NCBI GenBank assembly: GCA_016207475.1 | Contig: JACQPM010000096.1 | Coordinates: 1 to 8,483, forward strand | DNA: 8,483 nucleotides | Source: Methanobacteriota archaeon | GTDB taxonomy: Archaea > Hydrothermarchaeota > Hydrothermarchaeia > Hydrothermarchaeales > JACQPM01 | Direction: 5' to 3' | Shown: positions 1 to 5,152 of the stretch, piece by piece | Layout of the letters: each line of letters opens with the position of its first letter | Position numbering within the stretch: position 1 is the stretch's first letter | Notes under the pieces: model-generated | What the model was told of the DNA's origin: nothing | Seen by the model: the letters and a program-made list of their open reading frames with translations, nothing else | Databases searched by the model: none | Made by a program: the position numbers and the translations under genes

Positions 1-249
1 CGCAAGAAGATCAACGAGATAATGCGACCCGCCTATCACGTCCCTGATACGAAGCGCCTGGACGAGCTCTTCCAGGAGAAGAGGAGGAAGAGGGTCCAGA
101 TAGCCGTGGTGGTGGACGAGGACGGCGGTACCGCCGGTCTCGTCACCATGGAGGACCTCCTGGAGGAGATCGTGGGGGAGATCGAGGACGAGTACGAGAC
201 CGGGGAGGGGGGGCGGAAGATCGAGGTTGGGGTGGGGCGAGCGTCTTGA
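1..249 (+). CDS. CorC/HlyC-type CBS-domain protein, C-terminal end (partial)
   Basis: This is the last 82 codons of a gene that begins before the window; the frame is open from base 1 and stops at TGA 247-249. The visible part is the second half of a CBS pair. The stretch VVVDEDGGTAGLVTMEDLLE followed by EIVGEIEDEYE is the hallmark of the CorC/HlyC (DUF21 plus CBS) family of membrane proteins, some of which act in divalent cation efflux. In that family the N-terminal DUF21 membrane domain would lie upstream, outside the window. Only about 15 residues follow the EDEYE motif, so the C-terminal CorC_HlyC (transporter-associated) domain of many bacterial members is absent. A run of seven G at 207-213 lies in this tail, so a sequencing frameshift is conceivable, but no other frame continues the family domain. 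The gene converges on the PRC-barrel gene with a 4-base gap. The family call is strong; the transported substrate is unknown. Confidence 0.85.
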   Translation, partial: RKKINEIMRPAYHVPDTKRLDELFQEKRRKRVQIAVVVDEDGGTAGLVTMEDLLEEIVGEIEDEYETGEGGRKIEVGVGRAS

Positions 250-253
250 GGGC

Positions 254-514
254 CTAGGCCCTGGGGATGCCGCCCTCGTTGACTATGAGGACGTCCTTCA
301 CCGCCTTGACGGCGGCGTAGGGGATGAGGATCTCGCCCTTCTCGTTCAGCTTGAAGTACCGGGTATCGATCCCCCTATCAGGCCTTATGATAAGGAGCGT
401 CACCTTCCCGGCGGACGTCTCGACAGATAGATCAGTAAGCCTGCCTATCACCGTCCCCCGGTCGCTCACCACGCTCCTCCCTACCAGGCTCTTCCCTACG
501 ATCTTCAATCTCAC
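254..514 (-). CDS. Small PRC-barrel domain protein
   Basis: This encodes about 86 residues on the minus strand, almost entirely one PRC-barrel fold. Visible signatures are GKSLVGRSVVSDRGTVIGRL near the N-terminus, then a strand-rich middle ending in ILIPYAAVKAVKDVLIV. Stand-alone PRC-barrel proteins of 80-100 residues are common in archaea. The fold is related to the RimM C-terminal domain and the photosynthetic reaction centre H subunit; a role in RNA or protein binding is usual speculation but unproven. I chose GTG at 514-512. It begins where homologues usually begin, a close GGAGG lies at 518-522, and the upstream in-frame stretch (ATG at 550-548, TTG at 553-551) has A/T-rich third codon positions unlike the gene body. 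A longer 98-99 residue form cannot be excluded. The gene is divergent from the gene at 614 and shares its promoter gap. Confidence 0.85.
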   Translation of the reverse strand: MRLKIVGKSLVGRSVVSDRGTVIGRLTDLSVETSAGKVTLLIIRPDRGIDTRYFKLNEKGEILIPYAAVKAVKDVLIVNEGGIPRA

Positions 515-556
515 CGCCCTCCAAGGCTTTCCTAAGGTTTCTGGAGGCATCAAGTA

Positions 557-562
557 CTTAAA
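557..562 (-). promoter_or_regulatory. Probable TATA element for the PRC-barrel gene
   Basis: Read on the minus strand this is TTTAAG inside an A/T-rich stretch. At the spacing seen elsewhere in this window, transcription would start near 531, about 17 bases before the chosen GTG and inside any longer reading from ATG 550. A second candidate, TTTAAA at 569-574, would place the start near 543. Both favour the shorter protein. This is inference from spacing only. Confidence 0.35.
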
Positions 563-582
563 TCTTTTTTTAAACGGATAGA

Positions 583-588
583 TTTATG
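583..588 (+). promoter_or_regulatory. TATA element (TTTATG) for the gene at 614
   Basis: TTTATG begins exactly 31 bases before the A of the ATG at 614, the same spacing as at three other genes here. There is no convincing Shine-Dalgarno sequence before this ATG, so the transcript is probably leaderless. Confidence 0.5.
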
Positions 589-613
589 GGGAACGGGATG
601 TATTGAGCCTGCC

Positions 614-898
614 ATGGAGGAATTTGTGGCCGCTCTTTTGGACATCAAGGCCATTAAGGCGCTGCCAAAGGAGGTCCTCCCCTTCGTCCAATTCAAGGCC
701 GGGCTCCTGGGGAAGGAGATGAAGGGGGACGAGACTGTGGCCATATTCCTCATCGCCTCCACCTCCTGCTACATACCGGTCTTCCTGGAGGGGAAGGGGC
801 TGGACGAGGTGGAGGAGGAGCTCTGGCGGGAGGGCGGTGCCAGGCTGAATGCCCAGTCCCGGGAGCTCCTGGCCAAGGCCCTGGCTACCAACGGCTAA
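614..898 (+). CDS. Unrecognised 94-residue protein
   Basis: This is a compact ORF of 94 codons ending at TAA 896-898. Its codon use (mostly G/C third positions) matches the confirmed genes, and a TATA-like element is correctly placed for a leaderless start at this ATG. I do not recognise a family. The N-terminal half looks alpha-helical (LLDIKAIKALPKEVLPFVQF). The middle holds a hydrophobic segment, VAIFLIASTSCYIPVFLEG, too short and broken to call a membrane span with confidence. The C-terminal third is acidic and helical (DEVEEELW), followed by a second helical stretch. There is no signal peptide and only one cysteine (Cys52). Its stop overlaps the stop of the convergent DUF2284 gene by 4 bases (895-898), a tight tail-to-tail arrangement. 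It is probably a real cytosolic protein of unknown function. Confidence 0.7.
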   Translation: MEEFVAALLDIKAIKALPKEVLPFVQFKAGLLGKEMKGDETVAIFLIASTSCYIPVFLEGKGLDEVEEELWREGGARLNAQSRELLAKALATNG

Positions 899-1482
899 TC
901 CAGCAACACCAAGCCCGTCCAGCGGGCGTTCTCGCTGGAGGAGAGCCTCATCTTGAGGCCCACGTTGGCGCAGGTCTTCTGGACGTCTATCCCTACGGAT
1001 TCGAGGGAGGGCCTCGCCTTGTGGGGGTTGCGGCACTGCCTGGAGCCCGTGCTCAAGACGCACTCCTTGCAGAGGACGCACCGCCCGCCCACCAGCCCCG
1101 TGGCCAGGTAGTGGCCGGCCTTGAAGGCCTCGGCCTCGACCTTGTTGACGATGTTGTGGAGCTTGGTCTTTGCCTTGGTATGGAGGGCGGCCATCTCCTT
1201 GTACATCTCCTTGCTCAGGCCCTTCCCGGACTTCTCCAGGGTGTTGGCATCCCCCTCCACCTGGATGATGAGGGCCTTCTTGTAGAGGCGGAGTATATCC
1301 CGGAATTCCTCCACTGGCATCACGTTGGGTGGGCACATCAGGTAGTTATTAAAACCGCTGCAGAGGGGGATCTCGCACTTCATCCTCACCCTCTTGTCCA
1401 CCACCACGTCCTTGGTGTCTATGACCTTGGCCTCTGTGGCCCCTTCCGCCAGAGCCACGTTGACTATCTTCTCAAAGTCCAT
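895..1482 (-). CDS. DUF2284 family cysteine-rich, predicted metal-binding protein
   Basis: This encodes 195 residues on the minus strand, about full length for the DUF2284 family. The family is annotated as predicted metal-binding and has no settled reaction. Eight cysteines are visible. An N-terminal set, Cys36, Cys41 and Cys50, lies in the segment CEIPLCSGFNNYLMCPPN. A C-terminal ferredoxin-like set, Cys135, Cys138, Cys141 and Cys150, lies in GGRCVLCKEC and the following CRNPHKARPS. Cys171 is near the end. The pattern suggests an iron-sulfur cluster or a structural metal site, which is inference. The ATG at 1482-1480 lies 31 bases after the stop of the RibD_C-type gene on the same strand, so co-transcription is possible. 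However, a perfect palindrome fills that gap, which could instead mark a separately regulated promoter. No TATA-like element sits at the 31-base spacing seen for other genes. Confidence 0.88.
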   Translation of the reverse strand: MDFEKIVNVALAEGATEAKVIDTKDVVVDKRVRMKCEIPLCSGFNNYLMCPPNVMPVEEFRDILRLYKKALIIQVEGDANTLEKSGKGLSKEMYKEMAALHTKAKTKLHNIVNKVEAEAFKAGHYLATGLVGGRCVLCKECVLSTGSRQCRNPHKARPSLESVGIDVQKTCANVGLKMRLSSSENARWTGLVLLD

Positions 1483-1499
1483 ACAACGTGGCTTCGGAT

Positions 1500-1516
1500 T
1501 AACCTTGGCAAGGTTA
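1500..1516. promoter_or_regulatory. 17-base perfect palindrome upstream of the DUF2284 gene, candidate operator
   Basis: TAACCTTGGCAAGGTTA has two 8-base arms around a single central base (1508). On the minus strand it lies 18-34 bases before the DUF2284 ATG, where an archaeal TATA/BRE region would sit, and its distal end includes the TAA stop of the upstream reductase gene. The size and symmetry suit a site for a dimeric helix-turn-helix regulator. A short RNA hairpin is the alternative, but the loop would be a single base, so the stem would have to open at the tip. Confidence 0.4.
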
Positions 1517-2167
1517 TTCGACCGGGAGGACCCTGTACTCCAGCACCAGGTCCCCCCCCAGGGGGTAGTGCCTCACCAGCTCCAGCCTGATGCCCTTTTC
1601 CACCAGCTCACGCCCCTCCCCCTCCACCAGGGTCATGGCCTCTCTCCCGCCCACGATCCTTGGAGCGATGGCCACGCGGACCTCGTCCACCAGCCCCTGG
1701 CTGAGCATCGACCAGTTGAGGTTCCCCCCGCCCTCCAGGAGGAGGGTCCTCATCCCCAAGGTATGCAGCCTTTCCATCAGGCCCTCGAGGTCCACCTCCT
1801 CCCTCCCGCAGACTATGACCTGGGCCTTCGCTCTCAGGGCATCAAGCCTGGTTGCTGGGGCCCTCTCCGAGACGGCCACGATGGTCCTCCCCGCTTCCCC
1901 CAGGAGCCTGGCCTTGAGGGGTATCCTGGCGGCGCTGTCCACCACCACCCTGGTCGGGTTCTTGCCCAGGGACGGGACCTTATGGACCGTCAGGCGGGGG
2001 TCGTCCTGGAGGACGGTCTTTATCCCCGCCATTATCCCGTCCACCTCCCGCCGGAGCTCGTGGACCCTGACCAGGTCCTCGGGGGATGAGATGGCGGAGT
2101 CGCCCCCCCTGGTGGCGATCTTCCCGTCCAGGGTCATGGCGGCGTTCAGGATTACGTGGGGCCTCAT
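1514..2167 (-). CDS. RibD_C-type riboflavin-pathway reductase (diaminohydroxy-ribosylaminopyrimidinone phosphate reductase)
   Basis: This encodes 217 residues forming one RibD_C (dihydrofolate-reductase-like) domain. In archaea this stand-alone enzyme uses NAD(P)H to reduce 2,5-diamino-6-ribosylamino-4(3H)-pyrimidinone 5'-phosphate to the ribitylamino form in riboflavin synthesis. Visible motifs are MTLDGK (11-16), TVLQDDPRLT (51-60), VVVDS (74-78), the nucleotide-binding LLLEGGG (142-148) and APRIVGG (168-174). Length and motif order match the archaeal family. The deaminase domain found in bacterial RibD is absent, as expected. The frame stays open far upstream, but the protein should start at ATG 2167-2165, directly before the MTLDGK strand. 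That ATG overlaps the TGA of the upstream protease gene as ATGA, which suggests translational coupling. The family is certain; the exact substrate is inferred from the archaeal context. Confidence 0.9.
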   Translation of the reverse strand: MRPHVILNAAMTLDGKIATRGGDSAISSPEDLVRVHELRREVDGIMAGIKTVLQDDPRLTVHKVPSLGKNPTRVVVDSAARIPLKARLLGEAGRTIVAVSERAPATRLDALRAKAQVIVCGREEVDLEGLMERLHTLGMRTLLLEGGGNLNWSMLSQGLVDEVRVAIAPRIVGGREAMTLVEGEGRELVEKGIRLELVRHYPLGGDLVLEYRVLPVE

Positions 2168-3228
2168 CCCTTGAGGTACCTCATGATCTCGATCATCCTG
2201 TATATGTCCGTGTGGGAGATTACCCCCACCAGCTGCCCCCCTTCCATGACAGGCATCAGACCCACGCCCCTGGAGTGCATCCTGAGGAGGACCTCCAGGG
2301 CCTCCTCCTCTGGAGAGCAGACCGGGACGTTCCTGCTCATCACCCTCTCGACCTTCCATAAGGGCCACTCCCCCCTCTGCACCTTCTCCATGTCCGAGAG
2401 ATAGATGATTCCCACCGGGACTCCGCCCTCCATCACGGGATAGCCGGTGTGCTTGGCCTTGAGGACCAAGGCCCGGAGCTCTTCCAGGCTCGTATCCCTG
2501 GAGACCGTCACCGCTTGGGGGTTCATCGCGTCCCGCACCTTCACGCCCGAGAGGAGGCCCGAGACGAGGGTGGCCTGGGACTCCTGCGTGGCGCCCAGGT
2601 ATATGAAGACCGAGATGAGCATGAGGATGATGTTGAAATAGAAGCCGGCGAGGAACATCAGGACCGCTATCCCCTTTGCGACCCAGGCGGCCACGTCCGT
2701 GGCTCTGCTGAAACCTATCCTCATGGCCAGGAGGGCCCTGAATATCCTCCCCCCGTCCATGGGGAGGGCTGGGACGAAGAGGTTGAAGGCCCCCAGGAGG
2801 AGATTGACCTTCAGGATGATGACGGCTATGCTGACGGGGTCGGGGGCGAAGGCCATCTGGGAGAAGGGGAAGAGCCTGGAGAGGCCGCCTGCTAGCCAGA
2901 GGGGTATGAGGATGGCCAGGGCCACCAAGAGGTTGAGGCTGGGACCTGCAAGGGCGATCTTGAACTCCTGGCTTGGGTCCTTGGGTATCCGCTCCATGGA
3001 TGCCACGCCGCCTATTGGCCAGAGGGTGATCTTGTCTATCTTCACGTCGTAGCGCATCGCCACGATGGAGTGGGAGAGCTCGTGGAGAAAGACGAAGAAG
3101 AAGAGCAGGAGGAGGTAGAAGAAGACCCTGGGGTTGAGGATGGCGAAGAAGAGCATCAGGAGGAGGAAGGATATGTGGAGCTCCACCTTGATCCCGAAGA
3201 TCGTACAGAGCCTGAACGCTTCTCTCAT
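2164..3228 (-). CDS. Site-2 protease family (M50) membrane metalloprotease with two CBS domains
   Basis: This encodes 354 residues. The N-terminal half is a polytopic membrane core with hydrophobic segments at about 15-32, 37-56, 92-115, 132-157 and 181-213. The zinc motif HELSH is at 49-53. The third ligand motif, NLFVPALPMDGGR, is at 149-161 with Asp158 as the expected zinc ligand. These are the hallmarks of intramembrane site-2 proteases, which cut transmembrane substrates such as anti-sigma or regulatory proteins. The C-terminal half carries two CBS repeats (about 233-282 and 293-350), which in this subfamily are thought to sense adenine nucleotides. The architecture matches archaeal and bacterial SpoIVFB/Rv2869-type proteins with CBS tails. 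The start ATG 3228-3226 has no Shine-Dalgarno sequence but a TTTATG box exactly 31 bases upstream. The natural substrate is unknown. The gene overlaps the downstream reductase gene by 4 bases. Confidence 0.93.
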   Translation of the reverse strand: MREAFRLCTIFGIKVELHISFLLLMLFFAILNPRVFFYLLLLFFFVFLHELSHSIVAMRYDVKIDKITLWPIGGVASMERIPKDPSQEFKIALAGPSLNLLVALAILIPLWLAGGLSRLFPFSQMAFAPDPVSIAVIILKVNLLLGAFNLFVPALPMDGGRIFRALLAMRIGFSRATDVAAWVAKGIAVLMFLAGFYFNIILMLISVFIYLGATQESQATLVSGLLSGVKVRDAMNPQAVTVSRDTSLEELRALVLKAKHTGYPVMEGGVPVGIIYLSDMEKVQRGEWPLWKVERVMSRNVPVCSPEEEALEVLLRMHSRGVGLMPVMEGGQLVGVISHTDIYRMIEIMRYLKG

Positions 3229-3239
3229 CTGGGAGAGTC

Positions 3240-3245
3240 TTTATG
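3240..3245 (+). promoter_or_regulatory. TATA element (TTTATG) for the secreted QW-repeat gene and following ahb genes
   Basis: TTTATG begins 31 bases before the ATG at 3271, matching the spacing at 614, 3228 and 6942. A stronger-looking A/T stretch at 3255-3266 is too close to this ATG and is better explained by the opposite promoter. No Shine-Dalgarno sequence precedes 3271, so a leaderless transcript is likely. Confidence 0.5.
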
Positions 3246-3253
3246 AACCGGGC

Positions 3254-3259
3254 CATAAA
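3254..3259 (-). promoter_or_regulatory. TATA element (TTTATG) for the site-2 protease gene
   Basis: Read on the minus strand, TTTATG begins 31 bases before the ATG at 3228. It sits within an A/T-rich run (3255-3266) and only 8 bases from the plus-strand element, so the two divergent promoters interleave in a 42-base gap. Confidence 0.5.
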
Positions 3260-3270
3260 AATATATCTGG

Positions 3271-4215
3271 ATGCGCAAGGTCCTGGCCCTGGTCCTCCTC
3301 TCTCTCCTCTCCATCCACGCGGTCCATGGCGTATGGGAACCGGCGGTGGATGGGGGTGTCAAGGGGACCGCCTATGCGGCCCTCTACAATATCAATATGT
3401 ACAAGACGACCGGCTCCGTAGTCCATAGGGAGGCGGCGAGGAGCCGTGTAGTCCTCCTTCTAGCCCACCAGGAGAGGTCCGGCGGCTGGAGGGCCCTCCC
3501 GGGGGAGCCGTCGTCGACCTACTCCCTCCTGGAGTCGGCCATGGGGACCTGGGCCCTCTCGGAGGCCTATCTGGCGGGGGTCATCGAGGGCCCCGTGGCC
3601 GAGGAGGCGATCTTGAGGGCCGGGGACAAGATGCTCAAGGAGGCGAATATAATAACGGTTGCTGGCTACAGGGTCGGGCTGAAGCCCAACGCCCTGGGTT
3701 ATGCCACCGTAGCCCTGGTGGAGGCCCACAGGGCAGCCGGGAAGATGGATGGCAAAGATAAAGCCCTCAAGGCCAGGAGGTACAGGCTCAAGGCCCTAGA
3801 GATGGCAGACGGCCTCCTGGGTATGCAGAACCCTGACGGCTCCTGGTACGACGGGCCCTACCACAGCCCCTTCCATGGGTGGCGGACGGTCTCGGCCTGG
3901 TACCAGTCCATGGCCTGGTCCGGCCTGGCCTACGCCTCCCTCATCGCCGGGGAAGATAGGGAGGGTTACCTGAGGGGGGTGGAGAGGGGCGTGAATTGGA
4001 CCGAGAGGCTCAGGGGTGATGGAGGGTACCACGGGGTCTATTACCAGAACGGCACCGTGTCTGGGGACCTCCTGGGGGGGCCCATGATCCTCCAGGGGGT
4101 GGCGATAGCGAAGGTGGCAGGAGCCGCCGTGGACCTCCCACCTCTCCCCCCCGATGAGACCGATGTCCACATGGCTCTCGCCCGCTCCTTCTCAGACGTT
4201 AGGGTTTTGGAGTAG
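3271..4215 (+). CDS. Secreted alpha/alpha-toroid-like protein with QW-type repeats
   Basis: This encodes 314 residues. An N-terminal signal peptide is clear: MRK, a leucine-rich core, then a likely cleavage near Ala17-Gly20. The rest is mostly helical with aromatic-rich turns. Two segments match the QxxxGxW motif of terpenoid-cyclase/prenyltransferase-like toroids: Gln67 to Trp73 (QERSGGW) and Gln186 to Trp192 (QNPDGSW). A degenerate third is at about 247-254 (RLRGDGGY). Such repeats also occur in other (alpha/alpha)-barrel proteins, including some sugar-active enzymes. No DxDD catalytic motif of squalene-hopene cyclases is visible, so a cyclase function is not supported. Sequons Asn-Trp-Thr (242) and Asn-Gly-Thr (260) would allow surface glycosylation. 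The stop at 4213-4215 is only 5 bases before the ATG of the next gene, so it appears to lead the heme operon. Its function is unknown; the fold call is moderate. Confidence 0.75.
   Translation: MRKVLALVLLSLLSIHAVHGVWEPAVDGGVKGTAYAALYNINMYKTTGSVVHREAARSRVVLLLAHQERSGGWRALPGEPSSTYSLLESAMGTWALSEAYLAGVIEGPVAEEAILRAGDKMLKEANIITVAGYRVGLKPNALGYATVALVEAHRAAGKMDGKDKALKARRYRLKALEMADGLLGMQNPDGSWYDGPYHSPFHGWRTVSAWYQSMAWSGLAYASLIAGEDREGYLRGVERGVNWTERLRGDGGYHGVYYQNGTVSGDLLGGPMILQGVAIAKVAGAAVDLPPLPPDETDVHMALARSFSDVRVLE
4209..4212 (+). promoter_or_regulatory. Ribosome binding site (GGAG) deciding the ahbA-type start
   Basis: GGAG lies inside the last codons of the upstream gene, 8 bases before ATG 4221 and 5 bases before GTG 4218. 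The spacing favours the ATG, though GTG remains possible and adds one residue. Confidence 0.4.
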
Positions 4216-4220
4216 GCGTG

Positions 4221-4676
4221 ATGGAACTGGACGAGATAGACAAGGAGGTCCTGCGGGAGGTCCAGAGGGACCTGCCCATCGTGAGCCGGCCCTTCCTCCC
4301 CTCCGCCCAGAGGCTGGGCATAACGGAGGAGGAGTTCCTGAGGCGGGTCGCGCTCCTGGTCAAGTCAGGGGCCATAAGGAAGCTCGGCCTCAGGATAGAC
4401 TCGGCCAAGGTCGGCTTCGCCTCCACCCTGGTGGCCCTCAAGGCGGCTCCTGAGAAAGTCGAGACGGTAGCAGAGCAGCTGAACGCCTTCGAGGGGGTCA
4501 CCCACAACTACCAGAGGGAGCACGAGTACAACATCTGGTTCACCGTCATAGAGAGGGACGAGGCGAAGCTGAGGGAGACCCTGGAGAGGATAGAGAGGGA
4601 GGTGGAGCACGAAGATATGCTCAACCTACCGGTGAGGCGCAAGTTCAAGATCGACGTGAGGTTCGAGATAAGATGA
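4221..4676 (+). CDS. ahbA: Siroheme decarboxylase subunit, Lrp/AsnC-like (AhbA type)
   Basis: This encodes 151 residues of the AhbA/AhbB/NirDLGH family, relatives of Lrp/AsnC regulators turned enzyme. With its partner it would decarboxylate the two acetates at C12 and C18 of siroheme, giving 12,18-didecarboxysiroheme, in the alternative heme pathway. An N-terminal winged-helix region (about 1-60, including LPIVSRPFLPSAQRLGI) is followed by an AsnC-like ligand domain. The family-typical THNYQR (94-99) and YNIWFT (103-108) motifs are present, and the C-terminus LPVRRKFKIDV is also characteristic. The TGA stop overlaps the next ATG as ATGA. The neighbouring paralogue and the radical SAM gene make a heme role far more likely than transcriptional regulation. 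Assignment as subunit A rather than B rests on gene order and general resemblance and is tentative. Confidence 0.85.
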   Translation: MELDEIDKEVLREVQRDLPIVSRPFLPSAQRLGITEEEFLRRVALLVKSGAIRKLGLRIDSAKVGFASTLVALKAAPEKVETVAEQLNAFEGVTHNYQREHEYNIWFTVIERDEAKLRETLERIEREVEHEDMLNLPVRRKFKIDVRFEIR

Positions 4677-5146
4677 TGGACCCTCGGGATAAGGAGCTGC
4701 TCGTCATCCTCCAGGACGAGATCCCCCTGGTGCCGCGCCCCTTCCTGGCCGTGGCCGAGAGGCTGGGCATCCCCGAGGAGGAGGTCCTGAGGAGGGTCAA
4801 GAAGCTCGTGGACGATGGCATCGTGCGGCGCTTCAGCGCCTCCCTCCGCCACCGGGAGCTTGGGATAAAGGCCAACGCCCTCTGCGCCTGGCAGGTACCG
4901 GAGGAGCGGGTGGAGGAGGTCGGCAGGAAGCTGGCATCCTTCCCGGAGGTGACCCACTGCTACGAGCGCCCCACCGTCCCAGGGAGGTGGGGATACAACC
5001 TCTTCACCATGGTCCACGGCTACGACAGGCCGTCGGTGGAGGGGAAGATAAGGGCCCTCTCGGAGGCCGTGGGTGTGCGGGATTACATCCTCCTCTACAG
5101 CGCCCGGGAGTTCAAGAAGATTTACAAAAGGTACGGTAGCCGGTAG
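4673..5146 (+). CDS. ahbB: Siroheme decarboxylase subunit, Lrp/AsnC-like (AhbB type)
   Basis: This encodes 157 residues, a diverged paralogue of the preceding gene. The shared layout is a winged helix (about 1-60, with IPLVPRPFLAVAERLGI) followed by an AsnC-like domain. Motifs are THCYERP (94-100), a WGYNLFTMVHG stretch (106-116) and LYSAREFKK (141-149), all typical of the siroheme decarboxylase family. It would form the heteromeric decarboxylase with the upstream product. Two adjacent ATG codons (4673 and 4676) could start it. The first makes the ATGA overlap with the upstream stop and is preferred, as this suggests coupled synthesis in equal amounts. The stop TAG at 5144-5146 lies 6 bases before the AhbC start. 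The family call is strong; the A/B letter is tentative. Confidence 0.87.
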   Translation: MMDPRDKELLVILQDEIPLVPRPFLAVAERLGIPEEEVLRRVKKLVDDGIVRRFSASLRHRELGIKANALCAWQVPEERVEEVGRKLASFPEVTHCYERPTVPGRWGYNLFTMVHGYDRPSVEGKIRALSEAVGVRDYILLYSAREFKKIYKRYGSR

Positions 5147-5150
5147 GGAG
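5146..5150 (+). promoter_or_regulatory. Ribosome binding site (GGGAG) for ahbC
   Basis: GGGAG begins at the last base of the upstream stop codon. It is only 2 bases from the ATG at 5153, closer than usual, but it is the only candidate and the N-terminus MIGCTKLLCGT fits the family start. Confidence 0.35.
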
Positions 5151-5152
5151 AA

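Noticed and set aside
584..1336. Minus-strand 250-residue open frame overlapping the DUF2284 gene and the 94-residue gene
   Set aside because: It runs across two supported genes, is glutamine/proline/glycine-rich, and shows no domain.
2172..2183. Perfect 12-base palindrome TGAGGTACCTCA
   Set aside because: It lies wholly within the last codons of the protease gene and not near a promoter. Codon content explains it well enough, so I did not call a site.
2168..3256. Upstream extension of the RibD_C-type reading frame on the minus strand, giving a 580-residue protein
   Set aside because: The extension lies antiparallel in frame to nothing but runs in a second frame of the protease gene on the same strand; it is proline/arginine-rich low-complexity translation, while the protease frame has clear motifs. 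The family starts at 2167.
3271..4215. Squalene-hopene or other terpene cyclase function for the QW-repeat protein
   Set aside because: QxxxGxW-like segments are present, but no DxDD catalytic motif is seen, the protein is half the usual cyclase length, and it has a secretion signal.
4221..5146. Pair of Lrp/AsnC transcription regulators
   Set aside because: The fold is the same, but the THNYQR/THCYERP and REFKK motifs and the adjacent AhbC gene identify siroheme decarboxylase subunits.
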